NCBI RefSeq assembly: GCF_004000785.1
Contig: NZ_BILX01000015.1
Coordinates: 56,598 to 120,597, forward strand
Source: Paenibacillus ehimensis NBRC 15659
GTDB lineage: Bacteria > Bacillota > Bacilli > Paenibacillales > NBRC-103111
Length of the DNA: 64,000 nt
Direction: 5' to 3'
Part shown: piece after piece, positions 18,574 through 27,069 of the stretch
How the letters are laid out: the number at the start of each line of letters is the position of its first letter
Position numbering within the stretch: the first letter of the stretch is position 1
The notes under the pieces: generated by a model
Seen by the model: only the letters and a program-made list of their open reading frames with translations
Told to the model about the DNA's origin: nothing
Databases searched by the model: none
Program-made: the position numbers and the translations under genes

Positions 18574-19645
18574 GCAGCGTCACCGTCCCCATCTGCGGGA
18601 TTTTCTCCGTGGACAAAGTAATGTTCGCCGTTTGACCATTCAGGCGGGTGCCGTTTACATCGTTAACCCCGGATACGGTCAAAATACGCGCATCGATCTG
18701 GCTGACCCGCACGGTCAGCTGCGATTCTTCCGCCCAGGTTTGCCGCAATCCGAGCAAATAGGACGAAATCGCGGCCTCAATCTCCCCCTGTACCTGCCCG
18801 ACGGTCACACCGGCCGCAAGCGTAATCGTCGTCTCCACGTCGAGCTTCACGCTTTGAACGCCGTCAATCGTGACGGTATGGCCCATCGGGGCCAGTCCCC
18901 AGCCTTTACCCTGGTTCACCGTAGGGTCTATGGCCGTCTGGACTTCTTCGATCAAAGCGGCGGACGGCGGATTAAAATCGCTGCCTAGCAAGGTACATTT
19001 GACCGTACCGCCTCCCTGCCACGCCGGGAAGATTTTGACCCCGCCAACGCCGGGAATATTGCCGATCTTTTGCTTGTAATCCGCCACGTTGCCTCCGAAC
19101 GGCTTCTCCTTCTGCCCTTCGAAAAACCGCTTCCGCAGCGCCTCATCCGACTCTTCGTCTTCTCCCGGGACAAGCACATCGGCGAGCTCCGCACGGACAA
19201 GTCCAGCGATATAATCGATGGGAAGCAGCGTGCCGAAATAATGGTTCCCGGCGGCGCCGGCTGTTTCACATTCCAGCTCGAATACGCCGGCCGCCATACG
19301 ACGAACGACCACATACCGTAGCTCCCCGGCACCGAACCGACTGCCGACAGGTACATCCGCCGGAGCATCGGCATTCCCGTAAAACAGCCCCTTGCGGCGC
19401 GCTTTGCTGGCCTGTTCGCGCTCCACGCCGAACTCGGCCGTCCGCCGTTCCAAAAATTCGCCGCTCGACGTATCCGCAAGCGAAAGGTTCAGATTCGTAT
19501 CCAGCTGAAAATACATCTCCGTCAGCTCCAAAGCGGCCGGCGCAAGGGCGTCATAGATGATGCTGCCCTCCCGCTTGTCCACGTCTGCCGGCACACGGGA
19601 AAGCATCCGGTTCAAAATCGTTTGAAACGTCTGATGTTCATACAC
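18566..19645 (-). CDS. xkdT: XkdT-like baseplate J protein
   Basis: 359-aa baseplate wedge protein (P2 gpJ, T4 gp6 group), a component only of contractile tails. Features are DKREGSIIYDALAPAALEL near residue 22, FLERRTAEFGVEREQA near 64, and the core from EESDEALRKRFFE through PFGGNVADYKQKIGNIPGVG. The GTG start at 19645 has AAAGGAGTGGGAGCGG upstream and overlaps xkdS by 8 nt. Full length for the family. With XkdS and XkdU it builds the hexagonal wedge that senses fibre binding and triggers sheath contraction. Confidence 0.
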   Translation of the reverse strand: MYEHQTFQTILNRMLSRVPADVDKREGSIIYDALAPAALELTEMYFQLDTNLNLSLADTSSGEFLERRTAEFGVEREQASKARRKGLFYGNADAPADVPVGSRFGAGELRYVVVRRMAAGVFELECETAGAAGNHYFGTLLPIDYIAGLVRAELADVLVPGEDEESDEALRKRFFEGQKEKPFGGNVADYKQKIGNIPGVGGVKIFPAWQGGGTVKCTLLGSDFNPPSAALIEEVQTAIDPTVNQGKGWGLAPMGHTVTIDGVQSVKLDVETTITLAAGVTVGQVQGEIEAAISSYLLGLRQTWAEESQLTVRVSQIDARILTVSGVNDVNGTRLNGQTANITLSTEKIPQMGTVTLHA

Positions 19646-20048
19646 CCGCTCCCACTCCTTTCGTCATCTCAAAACTGCCGTATTGCGATACGACGGTGAA
19701 CGAAGCCGAAGCCTCGTCCCCCATAACCGTGATCTGTATGTCCTGCACATCCCGAATCCGGTCGTCCTGCATAAGCGCCGCCCGGATGCGCCGATAGAGC
19801 TCCGCCTGTACGAAAGCGGACTCTCTCCCAAGCAATCCGGAGAACTCGCGGCCATAGTTCCCGCTATAGATCAAATGCTCAAAACGCTCCGTCTCCAAAA
19901 TAAGCTGCGCGGCCTGCTTGACCGCGTCCAGCCCGTCGGTCATACCGACAATCCGGTTCGTCGCGTTATCCAACCGGTAAGTCCGACTGGGAAGCTGCGC
20001 AATTTCGACGTTCCGGTTGTTTCCCAGCACACCGCCTTGCGGAATCAT
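19638..20048 (-). CDS. xkdS: XkdS-like baseplate protein (DUF2634)
   Basis: 136-aa gp25/XkdS-type protein. The pattern RLDNATNRIVGMTDGLDAV followed by KQAAQLILETERFEHLIYSG is typical of DUF2634, and YGREFSGLLG follows. In contractile machines the gp25-like protein sits at the base of the sheath and seeds sheath assembly. Its ATG overlaps the xkdR stop by four bases. Size and order match PBSX. Confidence 0.
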   Translation of the reverse strand: MIPQGGVLGNNRNVEIAQLPSRTYRLDNATNRIVGMTDGLDAVKQAAQLILETERFEHLIYSGNYGREFSGLLGRESAFVQAELYRRIRAALMQDDRIRDVQDIQITVMGDEASASFTVVSQYGSFEMTKGVGAGV

Positions 20049-20344
20049 GCCGTCACCACCCGATCTACAATGACATACTGCTCCCCACCCTGCATACGAA
20101 GCAAAATGACCCGGTTACCCGTTTTCAATCCTTCCCGGATCACGATCTCCTGTCCTTCAACTGTCACCCGGTAGTCTGTCAGCTGCTCCGGAACAATTAA
20201 AAAATCCTCTGTTAGCGTGAAACGCGGGTCAACGTTCACCTTCAGAGGACTTTCGCTGATTACCGTTCCGTACAATACGGATACGGGGTTGCCCGCCTCG
20301 ACGGCATCGAGACCGGCTTGCTTGATAAGATTTAAGAGTCCCAT
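20045..20344 (-). CDS. xkdR: XkdR-like tail protein (DUF2577)
   Basis: 99-aa protein of the XkdR family. It begins MGLLNLIKQAGLDAVEAGNP and contains VSVLYGTVISESPLKVNVD, the DUF2577 core that resembles an OB-fold of the spike/hub region. It sits between the hub protein XkdQ and the wedge protein XkdS, overlapping xkdS by four bases. No separate spike (gpV) gene is seen, so this small OB-like protein and XkdQ may together provide the spike; that is inference. Confidence 0.
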   Translation of the reverse strand: MGLLNLIKQAGLDAVEAGNPVSVLYGTVISESPLKVNVDPRFTLTEDFLIVPEQLTDYRVTVEGQEIVIREGLKTGNRVILLRMQGGEQYVIVDRVVTA

Positions 20345-20346
20345 TC

Positions 20347-21330
20347 CTACCTCTCCCCAAGGCGAATGTCGATCAATTCCAAGCTCATCGTATGCTCGAC
20401 ACTGCCGTCAAATTTATGCGTGCATTCATTGACCAAAAAACGTTGGTTCAATCCAAGCTCTTCCATGTTAATGGAAATATAGCAACCGGCCCGCACGCGG
20501 ATATCCCCAAGAGCGTCGATCGAAAACGACCTTTGCTCGCGGTTTTTCAGCTGGATCAGATTGTCCAGCATTTCTTTGACTTTTTCGACGCTCACCTTTT
20601 CATCGACGGTTTGGTAATGCTGAAGCAGCCCCCATTTGGCAATGGTTCGGCTGTCTTGAATAATGTAGAGCTCGCGCTTTCCGGATTCTTTATTGTCCCG
20701 GACGATCTTGATCTTATTGCTGGCGTTGTCGAGTGAGCGTTTTTGCTTGTAATCGTAGACAAGGCTCGTATCTCCAAGCGAAAAATCCAGTGCCATGGTT
20801 TCAGCATCACGAAGCGTCAACTCCCCGAAATCGTCGAACAGGACGTAAATTTTTTTCGTGGCGATTAACGTCTTGTCGAGTGCTTTGTAAATGATATCAA
20901 GCAATTTCGTGTTGTTTTCGCTAAGCCCCGGAATGGCGTGCTTCGTATCGTCCAGCTTGCCCAGCTTCAGCCCAAAGTCTTTGCCAATGCGCTCCACCAC
21001 TTGCGTTGCCGTTACATTCGAGAGCACGTAAGAATCGTTTGCAAGCAAATAACGCATTTGATCGTAGGCCGTAATCTGTACGGTTTCCTCTCTCCCGCTT
21101 TCGATTGAGAAAATATAGCCGTAAAACACATTGCGGCCGTCTTGTCTGACCCGGACAATGTCGCCGAGGTTGTACTTGAATTCTTTCGCTTCGTAGAATC
21201 CGCCCTTGATCAAGGTCATTTCAAAGCTTGAAGCCTGCCCGACCCGGGCGGTTTTAAATGTCGCTTCGGAGACGATCCCCGAAAGGTCCCAGAGGAAGCC
21301 GTCCTTGTTATCGATTTCGATCTGGAGCAT
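20347..21330 (-). CDS. xkdQ: XkdQ-like tail hub protein
   Basis: 327-aa protein of the XkdQ/late control D group, the hub that joins tube and spike. Features include WDLSGIVSEATFKTARVGQA, the segment GDIVRVRQDGRNVFYGYIFS and, near the end, IRVRAGCYISINMEELGLN. Length is as in PBSX. It starts 12 nt after xkdP and ends 2 nt before xkdR. No hydrolase motif is visible. Confidence 0.
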   Translation of the reverse strand: MLQIEIDNKDGFLWDLSGIVSEATFKTARVGQASSFEMTLIKGGFYEAKEFKYNLGDIVRVRQDGRNVFYGYIFSIESGREETVQITAYDQMRYLLANDSYVLSNVTATQVVERIGKDFGLKLGKLDDTKHAIPGLSENNTKLLDIIYKALDKTLIATKKIYVLFDDFGELTLRDAETMALDFSLGDTSLVYDYKQKRSLDNASNKIKIVRDNKESGKRELYIIQDSRTIAKWGLLQHYQTVDEKVSVEKVKEMLDNLIQLKNREQRSFSIDALGDIRVRAGCYISINMEELGLNQRFLVNECTHKFDGSVEHTMSLELIDIRLGER

Positions 21331-21342
21331 GACGGTCCCCCT

Positions 21343-22134
21343 TTACTTTGGCGGCAGTTTCAGTACCGTGCCGTTTTCGATACCTTCCACTTCCGAATCC
21401 GAAATCCCGTTTAATTCTTGAATTTCGCGGGCACGCGCACTGTCGCCGTAGTACTTTGTGGATATTTTCGTAAGACTGTCCCCATCTTGGAAGGTATGCG
21501 TCTCCGGCATGACCCCTTCGTTCGGGCGGGCAGGCTGCTGTTGAACGAGAACAGTCTCTCCTTTGGCATTCACAACGGGCTGAACATTTCTTGCTGAGTA
21601 AAAGACGTATTCCTTAAGCGACAACGTATATTCGATATCCCCCGGGGAACCGGCAACTTCCTTCCATTCGAACTTTTCGATTGAGGCCGGAAAATTTAGG
21701 TCCCGATCGCTCGCGTTATCTAGTTTTCCATCTTCGCGACCGCGTCGAACGATATACATAAAACGGATAGGATGCTTGGTTTCCATCCATTTACGGATAT
21801 CTTTCACGTATTTCATCGGGTCATGAATCCCATCGCTAAGATACCGGTAGTTCGGAGTGTTCGGAGTCAACTCCGGGATTCCCTGTACAATAAACGGATA
21901 GTTATGCGATTTTGAGGGAAAAAAGCTGCTGAAGCTGACCGTTTTCAGCCTCGGGCTCTGAATGACATTAATTTCGCCCGCACGCGTCTCCTCTGTCCCC
22001 CCGCCTTTGCCGACAATGTTGTACGTCTTCCCTTGGCCTTCTTCCGAAATTTCGATCGATTCCGGGTTAACCGGCAGCCTCCAACCCTCGGCCTGGTTAT
22101 TAAAGCTCAAATAAATAAAATAATGGTCTTCCAT
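21343..22134 (-). CDS. xkdP: XkdP-like LysM tail protein
   Basis: 263-aa protein of the XkdP family with a C-terminal LysM domain at about residues 207-262 (HTFQDGDSLTKISTKYYGD ... VLKLPPK). The LysM links the tube end to the hub or binds peptidoglycan during penetration. The N-terminal part (YLSFNNQAEGWRLPVNPESI) is the usual XkdP domain. The ATG at 22134 overlaps the tape measure stop; a GTG one codon upstream (22137) is equally possible, since AAGGGGTG lies five to eight bases away. Confidence 0.
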   Translation of the reverse strand: MEDHYFIYLSFNNQAEGWRLPVNPESIEISEEGQGKTYNIVGKGGGTEETRAGEINVIQSPRLKTVSFSSFFPSKSHNYPFIVQGIPELTPNTPNYRYLSDGIHDPMKYVKDIRKWMETKHPIRFMYIVRRGREDGKLDNASDRDLNFPASIEKFEWKEVAGSPGDIEYTLSLKEYVFYSARNVQPVVNAKGETVLVQQQPARPNEGVMPETHTFQDGDSLTKISTKYYGDSARAREIQELNGISDSEVEGIENGTVLKLPPK

Positions 22135-24389
22135 CACGCGTACACCCCTTGAGCGGAATTTGCGATTTCGCGCGACATCACTTCTTCGATGCGCCGGATC
22201 ATTTCGTTCGCATCGGTCGGTTGGTGAATATCTCCTGTAGTCACCTGTACGGTCGGTGTCAGCGTCACAAAGTTTTGGATGCTCTGAATTTCCGCCAAGT
22301 CCCGCATAACCTCCAAGTCTTCGCTGGAGATATCGACCGTATTATCGATTTCGCCGATTGAGTTCACGTGGTTAATGTTAGGAAGCTCGGAGCCGGGCTG
22401 TTTGCCAGCAGGGAAATTTCTCGTATTGTTCCAAAGATGACTATTGTCCGGGGGCGGGAGCGGGGGCTTGTCCTTTTTGTCCAAGTCCATTCCCTCGGGA
22501 ATATTAAAATTCATGGCCTTCTTGGCAAAGTCTTGTCCTTGGTTAAAAGCATCGGCTAGGTCCATTTGCTCCCAGCGCATGTTAGATAAATCTACCGTAC
22601 CTGTCTTTGGATCCGGTTTAAGCTTGTCTACCCAATCGTTTTCAAATTTACCAATGAGCGAGAATTTACTGCCGGTTATACTATTCACTTTCTCGATTAA
22701 CCAATTTAACCCAGTGATGGCCGTATTGATAAAAGTGGTTAAATTTTCGGATACACTTTTTAACAAATCGTAAAAAAGCTTCTTAAAAGCATACCCCGGT
22801 TCTTTCCAAACGTTGGCAAAAAATTCAGCGACGGATACTATGACATTCCAAAACATAGCAATCTGGTTGTAAATAGCAGCGAAAAGACTGAAAAATAAGC
22901 CAGCGACAAAACCGACGACTTGGCTCGAGGTAATACCCAATTGACTTAGTATTTCCAAAAGCAATACGATAACCCCGATGATTAAGAACACGGGCCATAA
23001 GGCTGCAAACCACTGTATTATCCATATACCAGCAAGCACCAAGAGAACGATGCCAAGTGCGAGCAAAATATTTTGCACAAGACCGATATTACTCATAATA
23101 ATTCCAGCAAAAGCTTCGACTCCTGTAGCAATAGCATAAAATCCAGCTTGCAATCCGTCGAAAAATGGCTTAAACTTCTGGTCTTTAAAAGCATTATTGA
23201 GCACGCCAACTATACGTTCCAGTGCTTTAAACGCTGCCTGCCCCGTTTCGGCAAAAGCGTTTTTAACGTAGTTTTTCAACGTCCCAACTTTTTCTACCGG
23301 ACTGTTAAGCATCTCATCATAAGCTTGCTGCCCCATATTGTTCAGTTCAAGAAGCTTATCCATCGCTGAAATAAATCCTTCTTTGTCGCCTTTCTCGGCA
23401 AGCTCGTCCAATTTGAGCTCATTCACTTGGTTTTGGCTCATGCCAAACCGTTTGGCCAAAGCGGCCATCGATGTCGGATCCCCGCTAAGCGCCTCTTTTA
23501 AAGCTAAACCATTAGCCTGGATTCCTTGGTTTTCAGGATCGAATGTCGCCAAACGATGAGCAAGCTTACTCAGTTTACTGATCTGATTCGCATTTTGCGC
23601 CACAGGCATGAACGTTAAAGCAGTAGACAAGTAGTCATTTACATCGACCCCTGCTTCCAGCGCTTCGTTTTTGTACTTTGTGAACATGGACTCGCCAACA
23701 TTGTTTTTCTCATCTCCTGCCCGGAATTTGAACATATCTTTTCTCTTTTGCTGTTCCATGGCTCCCCCTACAGTAGCATCAAACAGCTTTTGTCCATTTT
23801 CGAGGCTTACAACGGAACCAACCATAGATCCAAATTTTTGAAATGATTTTTTAACAGTTTGTGCAGCTGCTTTTACTACTCCCAGTAAATTTTTCAACCA
23901 TTGCCTTACGTTAGGGAGGGGTAATCGGATCTGGCTGTTCTGCAGGGCTGTTGAAATATAGTTTCTTAACTTACCGAAGCCCGACGAAATCGCTCCAAAA
24001 GGCAATTTGAATTGCTTTATATTCTGGAATACTTTGTTAACCGTTGCCCCAAGATTGCGGAACATTGCGGCTATTTTTCCTGGCGATCGCTGAAGCTGTT
24101 GAAGTGCAGACAAATTGCCGGACATATTAATCGTTACGTTAATAACGATCTGGATCTTCGAAGACGGTATATTTAGGGAGGGCAATCGAATCTGGCGTAA
24201 TTTTTGAATAATATTGTTCTTCAGATTATTCACCCATGCGCCTACAGCTCCGGACACTCGTTGAAATTGCAGAAAGGCCATTGTGCTTATACGCAAAATG
24301 CCTGTCCGAGCGGATTGCACTAACCTTGGAACCTGCCCAAAAGACTTTGCCACGCTTTGATATATTTGGAGACCAAAATTCACATCCAC
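22134..24389 (-). CDS. Tail tape measure protein
   Basis: Up to 751 aa. Residues 1-220 or so are basic and helical with many Leu/Ile/Gln; residues about 425-540 hold several strongly hydrophobic segments (ILLALGIVLLVLAGIWIIQW and others), typical of tape measures that insert in the target membrane. It sets tail length. From the general ruler relation of about 0.15 nm per residue I expect a tail near 110 nm. The annotated GTG at 24389 is only 2 nt from AGGAGG; a second GTG at 24383 has an 8-nt spacing and is the likelier start. No lytic domain is seen. Confidence 0.
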   Translation of the reverse strand: MDVNFGLQIYQSVAKSFGQVPRLVQSARTGILRISTMAFLQFQRVSGAVGAWVNNLKNNIIQKLRQIRLPSLNIPSSKIQIVINVTINMSGNLSALQQLQRSPGKIAAMFRNLGATVNKVFQNIKQFKLPFGAISSGFGKLRNYISTALQNSQIRLPLPNVRQWLKNLLGVVKAAAQTVKKSFQKFGSMVGSVVSLENGQKLFDATVGGAMEQQKRKDMFKFRAGDEKNNVGESMFTKYKNEALEAGVDVNDYLSTALTFMPVAQNANQISKLSKLAHRLATFDPENQGIQANGLALKEALSGDPTSMAALAKRFGMSQNQVNELKLDELAEKGDKEGFISAMDKLLELNNMGQQAYDEMLNSPVEKVGTLKNYVKNAFAETGQAAFKALERIVGVLNNAFKDQKFKPFFDGLQAGFYAIATGVEAFAGIIMSNIGLVQNILLALGIVLLVLAGIWIIQWFAALWPVFLIIGVIVLLLEILSQLGITSSQVVGFVAGLFFSLFAAIYNQIAMFWNVIVSVAEFFANVWKEPGYAFKKLFYDLLKSVSENLTTFINTAITGLNWLIEKVNSITGSKFSLIGKFENDWVDKLKPDPKTGTVDLSNMRWEQMDLADAFNQGQDFAKKAMNFNIPEGMDLDKKDKPPLPPPDNSHLWNNTRNFPAGKQPGSELPNINHVNSIGEIDNTVDISSEDLEVMRDLAEIQSIQNFVTLTPTVQVTTGDIHQPTDANEMIRRIEEVMSREIANSAQGVYA

Positions 24390-24407
24390 TACCTCCTTTC
24401 TACAACC

Positions 24408-24438
24408 TAAAAAGAAGCGCCTCCTAAGAGACGCTTCT
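24408..24438 (-). terminator. Intrinsic terminator inside the tail operon
   Basis: Minus-strand stem AGAAGCG/CGCTTCT, extended by TCTC/GAGG pairing around a TTAG loop to 11 bp, followed by TTTTT. It overlaps the stop of the frameshifted chaperone and precedes the tape measure ribosome site. It probably reduces tape measure transcript relative to tube and sheath. Confidence 0.
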
Positions 24439-24617
24439 CATAGCCCTTTTTTAGCGCGGGCGCGCTTTTCCTTCTCCACCCGCACGTCGATCATGGCATA
24501 GATCGCGGCCCTTTCGTGCCGCGACATGGCCATGAGCTCCTGCGGTAAAATGTGAAGCTCGTGGAGGGCATAGTAGGCATAATTCGCCTCGCCTGCGCCC
24601 TCGTTGATCAGTTTTTT
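24438..24617 (-). CDS. C-terminal extension of the tail assembly chaperone, reached by -1 frameshift
   Basis: Shifting back one base on A AAA AAC (24611-24617) continues translation into an open frame of about 60 codons: LINEGAGEANYAYYALHELH, then MSRHERAAIYAMIDVRV, ending KKGL at a TGA (24438-24440). Without the shift the frame has no suitable start. This gpG/gpGT arrangement, with a short and a long chaperone, is conserved in tailed phages; the long form normally binds the tape measure. The position directly before the tape measure gene fits. Confidence 0.
   Translation of the reverse strand, partial: KKLINEGAGEANYAYYALHELHILPQELMAMSRHERAAIYAMIDVRVEKEKRARAKKGL
24564..24617 (-). other. Programmed -1 frameshift signal
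   Basis: Slippery heptamer A AAA AAC in the correct phase (24617-24611), the zero-frame stop TGA directly after it, an 8-nt spacer, then a stem-loop with arms GAGGGC (24602-24597) and GCCCTC (24569-24564) and an inner AGGC/GCCT pairing. All parts of a canonical signal are present. Confidence 0.
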
Positions 24618-25030
24618 ACTTCGTCAACCAGCTCGTTCATATCCTTGTCGAAGCCGTTGAGCTCCTGCACCTTTTGGAGCAGGTTCGCGTACTCCCCGGG
24701 GAGCAGCATTTTGCGCAGCAGCGACTCGGCGCCAAGCACGCCGTACGATTGCTGCAATTCGGCGTCCTTCAAATTCGGGAAAACGACGCTGTTCACGGCC
24801 AGCTTGGCGATATATTCGTTCTGGTCGACTTCGGTGGTGTAGCTGCCGCCTTTGCCTTTGACGCGCTTCGTGACGGCTTTGCGCACCGCTTCGTTCTCCT
24901 CCTCCGTCATGCTGCGGAGGCGCCACGGCACCGGAGCACCCTCCCGGTCCTTGAACCGTTCGGAAATAACGACTTCCTCAATCGTGCTGGTTTCTGCATT
25001 TTGGGCAAAAAATACGCTTAAATCGCTCAT
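24608..25030 (-). CDS. xkdN: XkdN-like tail assembly chaperone (short form)
   Basis: 140-aa acidic protein of the XkdN family. It starts MSDLSVFFAQNAETSTIEEV, has ISERFKDREGAPVPWRLRSM and EENEAVRKAVTKR, and ends DKDMNELVDEVKN at TGA. It should coat the tape measure while tube subunits assemble around it. The last two sense codons form the slippery site that yields the extended product. It follows the tube gene and precedes the tape measure, the position expected for the G/GT pair. Confidence 0.
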   Translation of the reverse strand: MSDLSVFFAQNAETSTIEEVVISERFKDREGAPVPWRLRSMTEEENEAVRKAVTKRVKGKGGSYTTEVDQNEYIAKLAVNSVVFPNLKDAELQQSYGVLGAESLLRKMLLPGEYANLLQKVQELNGFDKDMNELVDEVKN

Positions 25031-25055
25031 GAATCATGTCCTCCTGTTAATGTGA

Positions 25056-25529
25056 TTAGTTCATGGAAGGGGCGCGAAATTTATCTTTAATTTCAATACC
25101 GTCGAAGGTGAAAGAGATTTCCTCCTCCAACGTATCGCTTCCGGTGTCGAGAGACGCCATGATGACGCTGTCCAGGTTGACGTTTTTAATGATAACGGTC
25201 TGCATGCCTACCGAAGAGGAAGGATCTTCGTTCGTTACCGTGATATCGAAATAAGTATCCTTACCGCTGACCATATATTCGTTCATCATCTGACGGAAAA
25301 GCGTGGTCATATAGTAAATCGTCATACTGCCGGTGCCCTTCCAGCCTTTCGCCTTGCTTTGCGTTCCCCGGCGGCCAAGCGCCTTGATTTCGGCTTTTTC
25401 CTTCTCAACCTTGGCTTCCAGCTTCTTAACGTAGAACATTTCTTCCGCATTTCCGTTAATCGTTGCGTAAGCACGGCCTTCCTGACCGCTAATCGTATCG
25501 CGAGCGTGTAACACTTTTTGATCTGCCAT
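25056..25529 (-). CDS. xkdM: XkdM-like tail tube protein
   Basis: 157-aa major tube protein of the XkdM family (DUF2001). Motifs: LHARDTISGQEGRAYATING at the N-terminus, LGRRGTQSKAKGWKGTGSM in the middle and SLDTGSDTLEEEISFTFDGI near the end. Such subunits form stacked hexamers making the inner tube driven through the envelope on contraction. It starts one base after the sheath stop and should be highly expressed. Length matches PBSX. Confidence 0.
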   Translation of the reverse strand: MADQKVLHARDTISGQEGRAYATINGNAEEMFYVKKLEAKVEKEKAEIKALGRRGTQSKAKGWKGTGSMTIYYMTTLFRQMMNEYMVSGKDTYFDITVTNEDPSSSVGMQTVIIKNVNLDSVIMASLDTGSDTLEEEISFTFDGIEIKDKFRAPSMN

Positions 25530-25530
25530 G

Positions 25531-26847
25531 TTACTTCACCGTCACTTTCATGTAGATTTTTTCAATCGAATCGACCGGCTGGACGTGCAGCTCCACAAAT
25601 ACGCTGTCCGCATCCTGGCCTTGGATGACGTTCACGTCGGTTTCCGAATTGAAGTTTTGGATCGCCGCGTTCGCCTGCAGCGTTCTCAGGTAAGTAACGA
25701 CCTCGTTCCACAGCAAATTGCGGCCGTCGTGGTCGTTGTTCACCTTACCGATGTAGAACGTCTCGAAAATCCGCTTAATATCGTTGGCAATGCCGTCAAG
25801 CACGCGGATCACGCGGTTTTTGGAGAACGCTTTGCCCTTGGTCGGCAGGAAGCTTTTGAACGTGTTCAAGTCCTGCTCAATAATGGCACGGCCTTTGTTT
25901 TGCACAAAAACAACCTCGCCGCCGCGCAGCGCGGACTCGATTTGCGAATTCGTGTAACGGATGTCCACGTCGACCGCATCGTCATACGCTTGGTACGTGA
26001 GCGATTGGTTCACCTGCGCCCCGGCCGTCGCCGCAGCTACCCATACCGTCGCTTTCACCGCATCCAGAACGGTGCCGTCCGTCAGCACGACGCCGTTTTT
26101 GACGCTGATGACGCCTTCGAAGTCGGCTGCCGGATAGTTTTCCAGCACGGCCTGAACCTTCTTGCCCTCGGTATCTCTAAGCCGCTTAACGAATGCCGTG
26201 TACACGGATTTCAGCGTTGCATCGCCGGATGCGAGCGCCATTGTTTGGAAATCGAACATCTCGATCGCGCCGAGATAGTCGGTATGGTCTTGGTTCGTCA
26301 CGGTGCCGTCAGCACCGCCGGTGAGCGAAGCGCCCGACGTCGCCGTCAAGTCGCCCGTGCCGCCGAATTCGACCCAGTCGTTCGCTTTCAGTTCGGCTAT
26401 ATTGGCCACCGTCTGGGAATCGACGGCTTGACCGGCCAGCAGCGTCTTCACGTCGAATTTCGTACTGTCGTCAATATTCGCCTGAACGACGACGGACAAA
26501 TCGTTGCCGCGCACGCCGCCGTGCTTGGCTGTCACCTTCAGCGTGCCGACCGATGCGGCCGCCTTCGTACCGGCATTTAAACGGTACAGCAGCACCGTTT
26601 TGGCGCGCTTCAAAGCCTCCCGAACCAGCAGCAGCTGAGGCGCTGCGATATCGTAGCCGAGGAGCGTTTTCACATCGTCTCCCGCATGGATCGTTAGCAC
26701 CTTTTTCGCTTCGCCCCAGCCGAGCGGCAGCGCCATTGTCATAATCCCGCGTTCTCCGGCTACACCGGCCGGTTTGCCTTCACCTTCGAAATTGATGTAC
26801 ACCCCTGGGCGTACTTTGTTTTGAGTTGTCCATGTTCCGCCTGCCAT
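25531..26847 (-). CDS. xkdK: XkdK-like contractile tail sheath protein
   Basis: 438-aa sheath protein, which shows the tail is contractile. N-terminus VRPGVYINFEGEG is the conserved start of sheath proteins; AGERGIMTMALPLGWGEAK and LLLVREALKRAKTVLLYRLN follow, and the C-terminal domain contains IEQDLNTFKSFLPTKGKAFS and LDGIANDIKRIFETFYIGKV. Full length and undamaged. It lies between the small 73-aa protein and the tube gene, as in PBSX, and its GC content is like the host chromosome, unlike the fibre genes. Confidence 0.
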   Translation of the reverse strand: MAGGTWTTQNKVRPGVYINFEGEGKPAGVAGERGIMTMALPLGWGEAKKVLTIHAGDDVKTLLGYDIAAPQLLLVREALKRAKTVLLYRLNAGTKAAASVGTLKVTAKHGGVRGNDLSVVVQANIDDSTKFDVKTLLAGQAVDSQTVANIAELKANDWVEFGGTGDLTATSGASLTGGADGTVTNQDHTDYLGAIEMFDFQTMALASGDATLKSVYTAFVKRLRDTEGKKVQAVLENYPAADFEGVISVKNGVVLTDGTVLDAVKATVWVAAATAGAQVNQSLTYQAYDDAVDVDIRYTNSQIESALRGGEVVFVQNKGRAIIEQDLNTFKSFLPTKGKAFSKNRVIRVLDGIANDIKRIFETFYIGKVNNDHDGRNLLWNEVVTYLRTLQANAAIQNFNSETDVNVIQGQDADSVFVELHVQPVDSIEKIYMKVTVK

Positions 26848-27069
26848 CTATTCCACCGCCTTTTTCAAATATTGTTCGATTTGTTGTTTGACCTGATCGG
26901 TCGTATACGTTTCCTCATCGTGCAGCAGAGCGTTCAGCAAATCTTTTTGCTGCGCCGTAAACAGCTTCGACTCCAAAAACTGCTGCTTCGTAAAAGCCGG
27001 CAAGCTCTCCTGAGCCGCAGCCGTTTCTTCCTTCATGGCTGTCGCTTTCGACGTCCCTTTTTTAATCAT
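26848..27069 (-). CDS. Small protein before the sheath gene
   Basis: 73 aa, mostly helical and charged: MIKKGTSKATAMKEETAAAQ, then FTKQQFLESKLFTAQQKDLL and a Lys-rich end. The ATG at 27069 overlaps the preceding gene by 8 nt; AGGAGG lies 12 nt upstream, rather far. The open frame extends to 27135 in the preceding gene and is not used. Phage tail clusters often have a small protein here, and its second half resembles short YqzN/YkzM-type helical domains, but I cannot assign a role. Confidence 0.
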   Translation of the reverse strand: MIKKGTSKATAMKEETAAAQESLPAFTKQQFLESKLFTAQQKDLLNALLHDEETYTTDQVKQQIEQYLKKAVE

